DNA from: Cryptomeria japonica
Taxonomy: Eukaryota; Streptophyta; Pinopsida; Cupressales; Cupressaceae
Reading direction: 5' to 3'
Length of the DNA stretch: 64,000 bases
NCBI RefSeq assembly: GCF_030272615.1
Contig: NC_081414.1
Span: 307,315,164-307,379,163 of the forward strand
Numbering within the stretch: position 1 is the stretch's first letter; every line of letters begins with the position of its first letter. Below the pieces are notes generated by a model that was not told the origin of the DNA, searched no databases, and saw only the letters and a program-made list of their open reading frames with translations. Below, in pieces: positions 11,701 through 24,865 of the stretch. The position numbers and the translations under genes are program-made.

Positions 11701-12949
11701 GATTACTGATATCCAGGTTATCCACTTCTCCCAACAGGGTGCCGAAATACTCCATAGCTTCCTTTCTAATATCATTATCCTCCATTAAGATCCCTTTATT
11801 ACAGGGTAATCTGGAAATCCTGTTAGCTGCCTTATGCTTAAGAGCAATTAAGTGAAAGAACTAGGTATTTTTATCACCTTCCTTCAAGAATAGGGCTCTA
11901 GATCTTTGTCTCCAAAACGTCTCTTCATTAGAAATAATGGTGTGGTATTTAGACAAAAGAACATTTTCTGCCACCCTGAGTTCTTTAGACAACCCAATCT
12001 CTTGAATTATATCCCGAACATCTTTAATTTCAGTTTTGATTTGAATTTTACTGTTGAAAATGTCCCCAAAAATCTCTTTGTTCCAGATTTTGAATTTGGC
12101 TTTTAAAATGTTGAGCTTTTTAGCTATTTTAAAGAGAGCTGTACCCTCAACCTCAGAATTCCACCACTCAGCGGTACAAGCTTCCAAAGAGGGGTGGGAT
12201 AGCCACACTTTTTCAAATTTGAAAGGGAAGTTTCTTTTAGCCGCAAAAGAGTTAGCAGTAAAAGAGATAGGATAATGGTCTGACCCAATTTTGATAACAG
12301 AAGCAAGGGAGCAACTATACTTGGTTAACCACTCAGGAGAAATTAAGGTTCTATCTAACTTTACTTGGATTAGGTCGGCTCCGGTTCTTCTGTTAGTCCA
12401 TGTGTAGTTAATGCCCTGAAGATCCATATCCATAAGAGCTTGATCATTGATGAACTCCATAAGGTCTTGTTTCCCATCAAGCTGCAAGGGGAGACCTCCC
12501 ATCTTCTCTTCCTCTTTTAGCGGAGTGTTGAAATCTCCCATTATAATCCAGCTTTGATCAACAAACTTAAGTCTATCATCAGCAAGGCTTCTCAAATATT
12601 TAACTCTCTCGGTTTTGGTGTTAGGCGCGTAGACATTAGTTAACACCCACACAAAGTTATCCTTAATATGCTCAAGTTGCATTGAGTTCCTATTGAGAGC
12701 AGAGATAATTTCCTTACCTTTGATAGTTTTTTGGTTCCAAAAAATTGCAGTTCCTCCAGAAGCTCCCTGCGAGCTAGATCCTATGACACCATTATTCTTA
12801 AAAATTCTAATCTTTTCCACTTTTTCCTTGGACATCTTGGTTTCCTGAATGAGGACTACATCCGGTTTATGATCTCTTATGATGTTTCGTAACACATCCT
12901 GCTTATGAGGGGCATTCAACCCTTTGATATTCTAGGATATTATCTTCAT
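8760..12949 (-). pseudogene. LINE ORF2: endonuclease, reverse transcriptase, RNase H
   Basis: It starts at ATG 12949 (MKIIS, then a TAG where family members have Trp). Domains in order: an APE-type endonuclease with IQETK, IMGDFNTP and GSDHYPI; a reverse transcriptase with FRPISLCNSVYKIL, FLKLDMAKAFDRVNW, GLRQGDPISPILF and the catalytic box as FVDDS (usually FADD); a zf-RVT zinc region, CSLCCREEETVCHILNQC; and an RNase H domain with NFDGASKGNPGKAGYGG, AEASAALNTL, LWLEGDS and ADCLANLG, so all four acidic catalytic residues are present. One frame is kept from 12949 to about 9715, interrupted by stops at 12932-12934, near 11860, near 11490, near 10195 and near 9955. A slip in an A/T run at about 9706-9716 shifts the frame, and another stop lies near 9512. 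It copies LINE RNA by target-primed reverse transcription. The gene is dead. Confidence 0.9.
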
Positions 12950-13017
12950 ATTTTAACTGGGGATAGGGCTGACTCGATGTAACACTCTGTTTCATCAGCA
13001 CGGTTCTTCCCGCTTTC

Positions 13018-14545
13018 CTATTCCCTCTGATGTTTTAGAGATGGCCTTCCCTGCTTTCTGTTCTGGCTTCCAACATTTGCCTTTTTCTTATTCCTGCTTC
13101 TAGTTGAAATCCCTCCATTGAGATCCTCCTTATTCATTTTTCTTTCTTTCGAGCCGAGAATCCGAAGATTCCCTTCCAGGATATCCACAACCATACTATG
13201 AGATGGGGTTTTACATAGAGGAGGCTTTGGGCTACCATTAGTTAAAAGCAATAAAGGCTCAATATCAGGAGAGTTACACTCTTGAGCTTCATTATAGTTT
13301 TCCTCTACTTATTTTGAGAGAGAAGAAACAGGGACAACTTCATTGGGGCTTGCATCTTCCTTCTTCTGACTGATGGATCCAACCTCCTTGACCTCTAGGT
13401 TGTATTTGTTGTTCAACTCTGTACCTTGCTCCCCTTCTTTAGAACTCTCTGTTTGGTTATTAGAGCAGACACAATCTTGTTTTTCATTATTACTGTTCTC
13501 ATCCTTCTTGACTTCATTTACTAGTTCCGTTACATCCTTATTTTGATCGGACTCAGTAGACGAGTCTCCTTTTTTATCAATCGTTTGCTAGGTCTTTTTA
13601 TACTTGACATTGCTGTCAGTCTTGCTTTCCTTACTCTTCTTAAGCGGACAAGATTTTGCCCAATGCCCCGATTTCTTGCGATGAAAATAGGCAAATGGAA
13701 GTGATTCATATTCAATGTCTTGGGTCCATTTTCCTAGTTTAGAAATGATATCTATAGATTGGGGCATATCAGTCATTTGATTTACATTTATATAGATGCG
13801 AGCAAAGACCAACCTTGATTTAGCCGCCGTCATCGGATCAATCGAAAGAAGTTTTCCAAAAGAGTTTGCAATACCCTTGAAGACTTCCTCATTCTAGAAT
13901 TCCAACGGGAGACCCGGGAGGCGAGTCCAGACTGGCGCAGAAACAAAGAAGGAATCATCAAGGGCGAGATTCGGGACCCATTTCTGAAGAGCCAAAGTTG
14001 ACTTGCCGAACATCCATGGGCCTTCACATAGAGCCTTATTCATATCTTCTTCAGAGTTAAAAGCAAAGGAAAAAAACCCCCTAGGCAATGCTGCCACATC
14101 CACTTGACCTTTTAAAATCCATTTTCTCCTTATGAAATTCCTAACAACATCAATGTTAGGCCTAAAGCCAGAAAATCATCCCACTAAGGTCATGGTTAAA
14201 CCTGCAATAGTCAGATCTACCAGTTTATCCGAAACAAAAATAGCAACCAGCCCTGAAACAAGATCTGAGATATTTGAAACTTCTGGGAGCCTAGATTTAG
14301 CCAACGGCCAACGGCTTCACTCCAAAGAGCGAAGACCATTTTTTACCTTTACCTCTGTCGTGTGGGACCCCGGATGTAGAATCTTTGTCCTCCTCTGGTT
14401 TGACTGTTTCCTTGTCCTCTTCTGACCCTTGAGATGCATGTCCTTTTGCCTGGTTGTTAGATCCGACCCCTGAAAAACTGCTTTCCCCAGGAAATCCGCC
14501 ATTCCCAGTTTTGAAATTTGGATTTCCCGCTCCTTTTCGTTCCAT
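13018..14545 (-). pseudogene. LINE ORF1: DUF4283-like RNA-binding protein with zinc knuckle
   Basis: The start chosen is ATG at 14545 (MERKGAGNPNF), 64 bp inside the element. After a Gly/Ser/Lys-rich N terminus there is a frameshift near 14300. The frame then carries a DUF4283-like core, including FFSFAFNSEEDMNKALCEGP followed by WMFGKSTLALQKW. A stop occurs near 13896, then comes a knuckle remnant, FHRKKSGHWAKSC, in which the first two zinc-binding Cys are lost. The C-terminal part is Lys/Asn/Glu-rich with two more stops. In plant LINEs this protein binds the element RNA and packages it with ORF2 product. It precedes ORF2 by about 70 bp. Confidence 0.7.
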
Positions 14546-16247
14546 TTGCTCAATGTTTTGGTCGATGCACTTAATGTTACTAATAATCCAATGTCATATT
14601 TGATGTCATTGGAATGCATTATAATTATCCAAGATAAGACATAAGAGTTAAAGCTGGGTGTTTAGAGGCTCACATCGGATCAACCAGTGAAACACTAAGT
14701 TGCTTGAGGTGCATGTGATCAGTGATATGCACTGGATCAGCTAGGTAGACATGATGAGTTGCCAGTACAAAGATTGAAGGATATGTTTGTCACTTTGACA
14801 AACCAATTGATAGGTGAATCGGTCTATTGATGAAGAAGGCAAGTTGGAACAATTGCAGACATAGAATGTTGTCAGAATGAAGATGAAGTTTGGTGCCACC
14901 GGTGTGCATGGTATCTTACCAGTATACATGCAAAAGATACTACCAGTATAGATGTCAATCGGTAAGCTGACAAAGTGTAGATGCAGAAGGATCCCATCCG
15001 TTGAAGATGTACATGAGGAAGGTTGGCAAGAGTGCTGATCGGTTTAGGTGTTCCATCGAAAGAGAAGCAAAGTGCTAGGGAGAAGACTTACCGGTTAGGG
15101 TATAACCGGTAGGGTGTGTGAATCGATAGATGAACCCGGTTGTATACTACTGGTCGGTGACCAAGTCGGACCAACATAGTGAGCCAAGGTGGATGTCGAC
15201 AAAGGTGCCACGTGAAGGTGAAGTGGCATGCATGCATAGGTTGGTGTGGTGTGGTGGTAAGGTCGTTAGGGGTTAGTCCAACATTAAATGGTGATTGTGA
15301 AGCTCGAGGAAGGATGGTAGAGGATTGCGGCTTGAGATCAAGGAAACGACAGAGATCCAGGACAAATTGATCTAGCAGATTGAAGTGGTAAAGGAGACCA
15401 CATCACTCACATGATTGACCAGACATAAGGCCAAAAATCATGCTACAGACTTCTAAAGATAGAAGACGTGAATCACAAGGTAAACAAAATGGCGATGCTC
15501 ATTGATGGAGTGTTGGTCATCGATCAAGGACATAAGATTTGATTGGATATGATGTGCCATGATGATCAGAGATCAGATTAGATGCATATTCAGTGCATGG
15601 TGGAAACCCTAGCGTGCCAATATTCAAACTCACATTTAGGTGGAAAAATCTGGATATAAGAGTGTGAGCCAAAGATGTAGATGGTGTTGTTGCATGAGAG
15701 AGTGAGGCTAGGAAAGACAACCAACTAGTCAAGTGCCCAATGTTAATCAGAGAGGAGATTGAGTGTGAGAGAGAGAAAGAACCGGTTTGAAGAGTTCAAC
15801 TGACCAGAGTGAGGCAACCGCCAGACTATTATTTAGTCTGATAGAGGTGTGCACCTGTGGTGATTGAACCGATAGAGAATAGCCTCAGAAGATTGCAGTG
15901 AAGAACCGGTAAGCTGAGAACCGATAACAATCAGATAGCAGACAACTAACTGAGTGAAGAAGACCGGTGGTGGCTAGCAACAGTGTGTAAGAGAGGAAGG
16001 AGAACCAACAAAGTGCAGAATTGATACAGAAGAATAAGAGGCTGAACCGATAAGGGTGCAACAGAGAGTAAGGTTGCAGCAGTGAGAAGGTGAGCAGAGA
16101 ACCAACAGAGAATTGGATAGAGGAGAACTGGTGAAGAGATTTGCATAAGAGTTACAAATTTCTTTTGTAACAAGGATATTACTTTTGTACTTGATATCAT
16201 ATGTTTATAGTAGATTACTGAGTTGGAGCTCGGTGTAGGGGTTGGTG

Positions 16248-16303
16248 CTCCTTGGGTTGGTGCCCTAAAGAAAGAGTGCTACTCCTTGGGTTGGTGCCCT
16301 AAA
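16248..16303 (+). repeat. Short tandem repeat inside LTR I
   Basis: A 22-bp segment beginning CTCCTTGGGTTGGTGCCCTA occurs at 16248-16269 and again at 16282-16303, 34 bp apart. It lies in the 3' third of the LTR, before the CACCCCCCCTCTCAG end signature. Confidence 0.85.
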
Positions 16304-16586
16304 TATTGTAACTGAGGTTTTCATTGTGAGGCTGGATTGGAGCAGTAGTCTCCAAGCAACATTTCTCATCGAGGTTTTTCCCATCTTGGGTTTTCCTCGT
16401 ACATCTGGTGTTATGAGATGTCCCTTTTATGTGTGATTGCTTTTGTGTTATCCTCTCATCTAACCGACATGTCTGCTTTATGTTAGATCAGATAACTAGT
16501 ATATACACATAGGATAGAAAAGGGAAAAGTTTTGGGAACCACCGATTCACCCCCCCTCTCAGTGACATATAGTGTTCAACACCTCT

Positions 16587-19500
16587 GTGCTTCTCATTTT
16601 TGTATTTGTACTTGATGTCTACATATATGTTTTGAAATTGTCAGTTCATGCTAATCATTGCCTATTTTATATCATTAGCCCTAGTTTTTGCATTTCATAT
16701 CCAATTAAAACAAAAACATTCAACCAAACAAAAGACTAAGTTCAATTTATGCTCAACCCTTTCCAATAGGTTTGAGGTTGAGCCTATTGAATTTTATTCC
16801 GCTTAATGCATAATCGTGTGAATGGGTTTGATTTATAGTTTGAATGAATAGACTAGTGAACCCCGTTTTTCCCTTTTAAACAACCTGTAGGCTCTAAACC
16901 TTTATATGGAGTCTACATCTTGCCAATCTAGGTGAAATTTAATAGCATAACCTTTATATGATGAACTTTGAAGGGCAAAGGACCGATCCACAAATCCCAA
17001 GACACTTAGAAGGTTCTAACAAAGGCTTTTGGGATTTAGGGGGTTGGGGTTTCACTACAACTTGTCCATATCTTTAACCAACTTTACAAGGCATAGGCCC
17101 AATCCTTGAAGCCTCAAACATAGAGAAAAAAAGACAAGGATAAGAGGCCTTCAATTATCAAGATGCAAGGTTAGTGCTCACCTCTTTTATATATTAAATG
17201 AAAACCAAAGGGCACAACCTCAATCATCAAAGTTCAAAACTCTAGGAAGGACAACTTAATGAAGTCCATGGTTAGGATCTAACCTCAACAAAAGGCAAGA
17301 AGACACAATACTTATGACTTTCACAAGTATGCAATAGAGGGTCCAAATGGTCCAGAACAATCAAACACTTTAGGCACAAACATCTAGAGATGAGAGGAAC
17401 ATATGGGGGAATACACAAGACTATCCTTGACATCAACCAATAAATTATATTCATTTTAAGCCAAAGAAAAATGTTCCTACATTCATTACTACTATCACGT
17501 CCATTTTCTAAACACTATTTTCATTTTAAGATCCAAATATAAATTCCTAAGTTCATTTTACCCATTAAGCAACTTCCAAATAAGAAGGGAGAACATACAA
17601 GTCCTTCGTGCTTGGCACCAACACCAAGACACGCAAACTACTCTAACCATCTCATTTATCATCAACGTGCAATCCCTTCATAATGAGGGTCCAATATACA
17701 TATTACAAATTACATAGTGTAGGACACAAGGTCCTTGAATTATACATTTTCCATAAATTGAAATAACTAAATTGCAAGGAAAGATAAGAAGAGACATCTT
17801 GGTGCCAACTGTGATGCCAAGCCTCTAGTCCCCAATGATGGTTACCATGCCACCCAACCATGTGGAACTTGTAGGTCCACCCCACTAAGCTATGGAGATG
17901 ATCACACAACAAACACACAATGCATTTGTGGAGAAAGGCTTACACACACACCCATCACAAAGTATACACACCATGCAATAGTCAAGGAGTAAACATTGAT
18001 ATGGGGAGGAATTCTACATCTCTCTGGTGATACTCTAGCTACAAAAGGGGTTGGGTATTAGAGTCATGGAAGGGGAGTGTCACCGCACAACATAAAAGTA
18101 TGGCTCGCATGGAACCAAGTGGTCCTCTCAAGGAGATGAGGAGACTCACTCATACTAAATCAGTGTCCTAAGGACACTCACATCTTTCCCAATTCATCCT
18201 AAGCCTATACAAGCACTCTAGGCATGAGAGGGAGCATAATATCACTCAAATTAATCCATTTTTCATTTTTTTGTCTCATTTTCACTTGTTTCATATATAG
18301 CTTCCAATGAGTTAACCAAGTGATTGCATGTGCCCAGACCCTCATTAGGATCCACTCCCATAATTGACCCTAATAGCTACACCCTAGGATCATCATGTTC
18401 TCTACGAACACAACATTCAATTCAAAATTGAATTTAAAACACAAAGCAAACATTCTCATTTTAACACTACTTCTCACATTGTAGGCATAAAGATTCAATG
18501 CATCCAAAATGACATGAAATGAATCTAAAATGAGTTCAAATCATAATTTCATACACTAATCATGTCATCCTAGTAAGAATCTATCAAAATTGCCACCGAT
18601 TTCACTTTTTTAACCTTTCTAAAAGTTTATGCAAGAACTAGTGAATAGTGAAACCTCCATCAGAGGAGCTAAAAAAATATATAAAAATTAAAACTCCCAA
18701 ATTTAAAAATATAACAATACCGTTTGATTTTTAGGTACTCAACAACACTCTTTTAACATAAAATCATCATAACACCTTGCTACAAGTGTGGTTGTCGTTG
18801 CACCAAAAGTTTGACCTGTTAATGCCTGATACAACCACTAGACTTATAGAATCCATAGGAGGCGGTTAAACCATGTCACAAACCCGAGCGCTGCACTGCA
18901 CACCACAAGGAGACCAAGGGCGCACACATTGCAAAAATCCTCCTCCCAGCGCAAGCGAGGGGTTTGAACCCGTGACCAAGATCTGATACCACTTGTTATG
19001 AGTGTGGTTGCCGTTGCACCAAAAGATCGACTTGTTAATGCACGATACAACCACTAGACTTATAGAATCCACATGAGACGGTTAAGCCATGTCACAAACC
19101 CGAGCGCTGTGCTGCACAACACAAGGAGACGAAGGGTGCACACCTTGCAACACACCCATTCTATAATTGCTTTGGCATGATAACTTTTCTAAAAGGACTT
19201 TTTCCTCTATTTTTCACATAACTAATTATCTACTCAATCAAATGGAATAATTCAAAATAACAAAATGCTTCTTTTCATCACACAATTAATCTGCAACAAG
19301 AAAGAAAGGAAAAGGAGTAGGGAGAGAGAAATGAGATTTCTACCTCAAACTAGCTTCAAATTTGAAATTTGAAAATATTTAACCATACCAAATGAGAGCA
19401 CAATTTTGGAGCAGGTTGAACAATTTGTCATTCCTAATCCAATGCAAGACTACCCACAAAATTTCTCCAAGAATTCACACCAAATCTCCATCCCAAAAAT

Positions 19501-20430
19501 CAAGCGTAGGGAGGGTTTTTGAGAGCTAAAAAACACCAAAATAAAACTAAGTATCAAAATGAGCGATTTTTCCTTTTATAAAACTCCATTGATATTTTCA
19601 CTTTTTTGAAATAAATAAATATAAAAATACTTTTTAATTCTCAATTTGCTATTTTAACCTTAATTATGCAATGCCTTTCAAAACAAATATGGATAAGCCC
19701 GTATTTGCTTTTTTAAATATAAAATTATCAATTAAAACTATAAAACACAATTTTGTACTAAATTGAAATAAAATAATAATATATTTCCTTTTAGTAAAGA
19801 TGAATAAATAAATAAAAATACTTAACTTTTTTTATTTTCCCAAATATCAATATTGCCTCAATTATGGAATACATTTTATAATGAGTATAAATACGCCTTT
19901 ATTACCTTTTAAAATATTATATTGTTATTTAACACTATAAAGTGTAATTTTGTATTAAATCAAAATAAATAACTAAAATACTTCCCTTTCACCCTAAACT
20001 CAAGGCAAAAATTAGAAACCTATTCTCTTGCATACATCATAAAATAATAATACACATAACTAGTCAACCTATTTAATCATTAAAGTATGTTGAATTGCCA
20101 TTTACATCAAAAAATTATTTACGCATCTAAATACACAATGATTATGAACTAAACATCAAGCACTCTTTGTACTAGGCATCCACATAGGGTTAAGGTTTCC
20201 AGACATTACCAGTCGTGTTATCTGGGGGTATAACATGGTCATCACATGGGAAACCATACTCCATTGAGTACGACAGGTCAGGCTTAATAGGGATTTGGCC
20301 AGTGTGATATCTCTAATTAACCCTCATTAGGGTATGCTCAGACCTATGAAGCTAGGTGGAGTTGACACCCAGTTGTTGTAGCCACTTAAACACACATACG
20401 CACATTTCAAGCTTACCTGCTCAATATACA
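16587..20430. other. Unrecognised AT-rich DNA
   Basis: No element ends with target duplications and no coding motifs were found. 19560-20100 is strongly AT-rich with runs of A and T. The 216-bp duplication is listed separately. The segment is the left flank of element F. Confidence 0.5.
18785..19150. repeat. 216-bp tandem duplication (second copy partial)
   Basis: AGTGTGGTTG begins at 18785 and recurs at 19001, a period of 216 bp. The second copy continues for about 150 bp with scattered substitutions, to about 19150. Copy 1 also has a minus-strand GGGTTCAAACCC box near 18960, similar to the box B of a tRNA promoter. I do not see a matching box A at the right distance, so I do not call a SINE. 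Confidence 0.8.
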
Positions 20431-20435
20431 TATAC

Positions 20436-21246
20436 TGGTGCAATCACGGTTAGGAGGGTCCTCAAAGAGAACAATCTGGACCATGCAGTAAATGAAACAC
20501 AACACAAACAACACAATGTGATGGGAGCAATGCAAAATCAATCTTTATTATATCATAGAATTTGATTACAAACTCCCAGCAACATTTGGGCTTACAGATT
20601 CAGCTCATAGGCTTGATTACACTTTATCCGGGCTCAAGCAAGAATGCTAGCAACTCCAAATCTCTAAGTCTTATTATTATTCTTCTCTCTTCAATCTATT
20701 CTATCTTCCTTGATTCTAGAAGCACAAATACAATGACTTATATGAAATACAAGCTCCAAGATAATCCATGTAGGCCCAAGAAGGAACAAACACCGAAGAA
20801 TGAAAAATGAAACGTGTAGATCACAATGTCGGCCTCCACCAAGGAATCCCTTTGGAAACAACATAGAATGAAGTGCAGACCCAAAAGGAAGGTTGACCAT
20901 GAACCAAGGAATGTTGGAAACAACAAAATCAAGCTCTGCAAGCTATGGGAAAGATCTGCAAGAATCGCCAATAGCAAATAGGTCTAGGCGGCTTCGGTAC
21001 ACAGGAAAGAAAACTGCCACATATTCCAGAAGCGACAACTTTTCGGAAAAAGATCCAAACGTCCCATGGACCAAGGATAAGATTGATAAACATGCACATA
21101 AACCAAATCCAGCTCCATAACATTCGGTGAGAAAACAGAATGAAATGCTGAAATAAATACTGAAACCGCAAAACAAGAAACAAACTGAAAGGAAAATATT
21201 TTTGGTTGATACATGATTGCCAAGAACCAGGGATGCTCCTACATCA
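20436..21246 (-). repeat. F 3' LTR
   Basis: On the minus strand the LTR starts TGATGTAGGAGC at 21246 and ends GATTGCACCA at 20436. It matches the copy at 33925-34736 along its whole length with scattered substitutions. Confidence 0.93.
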
Positions 21247-21277
21247 AACATCCAGGGTTGATTGAAAAGTGAGTCCC

Positions 21278-22739
21278 TCACTTTTTTGGGGCTAAAGGAA
21301 AACCAAGACGGTTCACCTCAGCCTGATAAATCCATGACAAATCTTCAACTCGCTTGCCTTTCCACTTCACAAGATACTCTCTATATTGCTTGCTGTGAGT
21401 GCTACGCCCAATCTTGATATAAAAAATCTCTTCAATCTGGTCCAGTACCTTCTGAGGTATCTGCTTCTCCAAGTCTGTTGCATTGTTTTTATTGAATTCT
21501 GCCTCATGATACTGATACAAGTCTGTAATGTTGAATACAGGTGAAATACCCAAATTATCTAGTAACTCCACTTCATATGCATTTCCAAAACTAAATTTCC
21601 TCAAGATCTTACAAGGTCCAAACTTCTTCATCTTCAACTTATTATAAGTACCAACTGGGAGTTTCTCTTTTCTCAGATACACCATCACTTCATCGCCAAC
21701 TTCAAACTCCTTATGTCTCCTCTTCTCATCTGCTTTCTCCTTGTACTTGATGTTCATGTCCTCCAAATGTTGTTTGACCTGAGTATGTACTATTTTCATA
21801 TGCTTTGCAAATAGTTCTACTTCCGCAGTCCTTTTATCTTCATTACTGATGTTTCTCAATTCTGATATGCCTCTAGGGTGTACTCCATTAACAATCTCAA
21901 ATGGTGTTCTTCCAATACTCTTGTTCACTGAATTATTGCAGGTAAATTCTTCTTGTGCAAGAATCAAGTCCCAACTTCCAATTTTCTCTCCAACTAAGCA
22001 CCTCAACAATTTTCCCAAACTTCTATTCACTACCTCTGTCTGTCCATCGGTCTGTGGGTGAAGTAGAACTGGACTTCAAATTTGTCTTCATCTTCTTTCA
22101 AAGTGTTTTCCAAAAATATCCAACAAACTTAGTGTCTCTATATGAAACTATGCTCTTAGGTAATCCATGTAATCTCACCGCTTCTTTGGAAAATAGGTCA
22201 GCAACATGGAGTGCATTTGTTGTCTTCTTAAGAGCGTATGAAATGTGCCATCTTTGAGAACCTATCCACCACAACAAATATAGAATCATTTCCTCTCTAT
22301 GTTCTAGGAAACCCAAGTATAAAATCCATGCTTATGTCCTCCCAAGGTCTTTCTGGAACTGTCAAAGGCTTATACAATCCAACATTCTAATTACTACCTT
22401 TTGCTAGTTGACAAGTCCTACAACTCTGAACAAATTTCCTAACATCCTTATGAATTTGAGGCCAAAAGTAACTCTCACTTACCAAGGTTGCTGTCTTATC
22501 TACTCCAAACTGTCCGACTAATCCTCCACTATGCTTCTCCTTTATCATATTTTCTCTCATAGAGCTCCGGGGTATACACAACTGGTTTCCTCTGAACAAC
22601 ATCTCATCTTGAATGAAATAATTTGGCCACTTACTCCTATCCACCACAACAGGTTCTATGCACTCTATCCAAGGTTCTGCAAAATTTGGGTTATTCTCAT
22701 ACAAGTTCTTCAATTCCTCAAAACCCAATACTTCTATTC
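21278..22739 (-). pseudogene. F pol: integrase and C-terminal chromodomain
   Basis: The zinc-binding part reads EKHSGGLVGQFGVDKTATLV then FVQSCRTCQLAKGS (H and C-x2-C present). The catalytic core follows ([29 protein letters not shown]) but is broken by stops and frameshifts between about 22316 and 22030. From 22030 the frame is open to 21278. It holds the C-terminal GPCKILRKFSFGNAYEVELL region and a chromodomain (EYLVKWKGKRVEDLSW), which is what defines chromoviruses. In that clade the chromodomain directs integration toward modified chromatin. The stop lies 31 bp before the 3' LTR. Confidence 0.88.
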
Positions 22740-24633
22740 TCATCTCTTTCAACAAATTCCTCCTTCTGCTAAGGGCATCAACAACTTTATTTGACTTTCC
22801 ACTTCTATGCTTCAAAACAAAAGTATAACTCTGCAAGTACTCGACCCATTTCATGTGTCTTTGATTCAACTTACCTTAACTATTCAGATATTGCAAAGCT
22901 TGATGATTGATATACAACACAAATCCCTTAGTCAACAAATAATGTCTCCACTTCTTCGATGCTTGAATTATGGAATAAAACTCGTGATCATATACTGAAT
23001 ACCTCCTCTTTGCATCATTCAATTTCTCACTGAAATAAGCTACTAGTATTCCCTCTTGACTCAACACTTCTCCAATTGCATTCCCACTTGCATCACAATC
23101 CACTTGAAAGACTTTGTTAAAATCCAGTAAAGCCAACACAGGTTGTTCTGTCACCTTCTGGTTCAACAATTCAAAACTCTTATTTGCTCCGGTTGTCCAC
23201 TTGAAATCCTTTGTATCTCCTCTTATTGTTTCTATCATAGGGCTGCAAATTGAACTGAACTTTATGATGAACTTCTGATAGAAACTAGCCAACCCATGTA
23301 ATGATCTTACCTCTCGAATGCTCTCCGATGTAGGCCATTCAACAATTGCTCTTACCTTCTCAGGATCCATCTTCAATCCATCCGCAAATATCACAAATCC
23401 CAAATAAACTAACTCTTCCTTCATGAAATTGCACTTTTTAATGTTTATCAACAACTTCTCTTCTCTCAACCTCTGCAAAACTTATCTCACATGCAACAGA
23501 TGCTCCTCCTCCGTCTTACTGAAAATCAAGATGTCATCCAAGTACACAATAGCAAACTTAGCCAAAAATTTCTTCAATACCTCATTCATCAATCTCATGA
23601 AAGTGCTTAGTGCATTAGTTATTCCAAAAGGCATCACCAACCATTCATACAATCCTTCATTTGTCTTGAATGTTGTCTTCCACTCATCTCATTCTTTGAT
23701 TTTGATACGATGGTATCCACTCTTCAAGTCTATCTTTGTATAATATTTGGCTTCACTTAAACAATCCATTATGTCATCATTCCTAAGCAAAGGAAATCAA
23801 TATTTCACTATGATCTTGTTTGTTGCTCAGGTATCAATACACATCCTCCATTCTCCATTCTTTTTAGGCGCTAATACTGCTGGAACTGCATAAGGACTCA
23901 AACTCTCTTTGATCAAACCTTTCCTCAACAACTCCTACACTTGTCTATTCAACTCCTCATTTTTTATCGGTGTGATCCGGTGTGCTGCTTTATTAGGCAA
24001 ACTAGCTCTGGGTATCAGGTCCATGCAATGATTGATACTTCTCATAGGGGGTAATCCATCAGACACATTATTTGAAATGATGTCTCCATACTCTGTCAAC
24101 AACTCTTTTATTTCCTCCGGTTGTTCTTCTTCATGCTCTAGATTCTTAGTCTTCTTAGGAACAAGGCAAAACACATATTCTCATGTCTCATCCCATCCAA
24201 GAATTTCATTCCATCAACCAGACAAATTCTAGCATTAATACAAACTTCGCTCTTCAAAGGCTCCTCCAAAGGCAACAAGATCCGTTTCTCCCCATTAGCA
24301 ACAATAGTGTATATGTTCCTTTTTCCATCATGCATTGCTTTTATATCATACTGCTAAGGTCTACCCAACAAGATATGACATACATCCATAGGCATAATAT
24401 CACACAAAGCTTCATCATGATAAAGCTTCAATCTTCAATTTTACCAAACATTGTTCACTTACTAATAACTTATGTTCATGTTGAATCCATGCTATTTGAT
24501 AGGGCTTAGGGTATTTCAATCTCTCCAGATTCAACTTAGTCACCATTTCTTCCAAAACGAGGTTATTAGTACTACCACTGTCAATTATAACTTTACAACA
24601 CTTACCAACTACTTTGCATCTTGTCTTGAACAA
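22740..24633 (-). pseudogene. F pol: protease, reverse transcriptase, RNase H
   Basis: The protease active site is seen as KVIIDSGSTNNLVLEE near 24580. RT motifs are [32 protein letters not shown] and [15 protein letters not shown], the YLDD catalytic box being intact near 23545. RNase H has FQVDCDASG and YDHEFYSI, but the later family position expected to be Asp in TDHQ reads INHQ (AAT), a likely inactivating change. Stops interrupt the frame near 24415, 24353, 23934, 23860, 23797, 23690, 23480 and 22875. It would copy F RNA into DNA. It belongs with the integrase at 21278-22739 as one polyprotein. Confidence 0.9.
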
Positions 24634-24865
24634 ATTATTCCTCTAAAAGGGCTCTTGCTCTCCTCTGGTATGATATAATGTTCTCCTCATCATCAACAAC
24701 TCTCCATCCTCTGGTTTTTTACTTGATTCAGTAGGTTCTTCTTCTACCAAGGATTTTCTTCCACGATTCCCTGTCTTCTTGCATTCAAAAGCACGATGTC
24801 CCTCTCCTCCGCATTTAAAGCAGGTTCCTCTAAACACTCTCTTTTCTTGTCTTCTATCTTCCTTT

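Larger units (their letters stand above)
6873..14609 (-). mobile_element. LINE (L1-type) with three ORFs, inserted in LTR I
   Basis: The 5' end is at about 14609 and the 3' end, with a short A tail (TTAATCAAAAA on the minus strand), is at 6873. The flanks 6859-6872 (TGTAATTCATTATA) and 14610-14623 (TGGAATGCATTATA) form a 14-bp target duplication with two mismatches, as target-primed reverse transcription produces. Inside, on the minus strand, are ORF1 (14545-13018), ORF2 (12949-8760) and an additional ORF3 (8590-7054), then a T-rich 3' UTR. The element looks full length but is inactivated by several stops and frameshifts. Plant L1 elements usually have two ORFs, so ORF3 is unexpected. Confidence 0.85.
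6313..16581 (+). mobile_element. Solo LTR I (Copia-type), split by a LINE
   Basis: The element starts TGTTGGCATTGTG at 6313 and ends AGTGTTCAACA at 16581. It is flanked by a perfect 5-bp target duplication CCTCT (6308-6312 and 16582-16586). Near its end it carries the GATTCACCCCCCCTCTCAGT signature shared by other LTRs here. No primer site, internal region or second LTR follows, so it is a solo LTR left by LTR-LTR recombination. After removing the LINE (6873-14609) and one copy of that LINE's target duplication, its length is about 2.5 kb, long for a Copia LTR. The longer remnant is 14624-16581. Confidence 0.85.

Noticed and set aside
18950-18995. tRNA or SINE gene on the minus strand
   Set aside because: A box-B-like GGGTTCAAACCC is present but no box A or cloverleaf arms at the proper spacing.
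18844-19072. Two overlapping 68-codon minus-strand frames
   Set aside because: They lie in the 216-bp tandem duplication, overlap in different frames and have no recognisable product.
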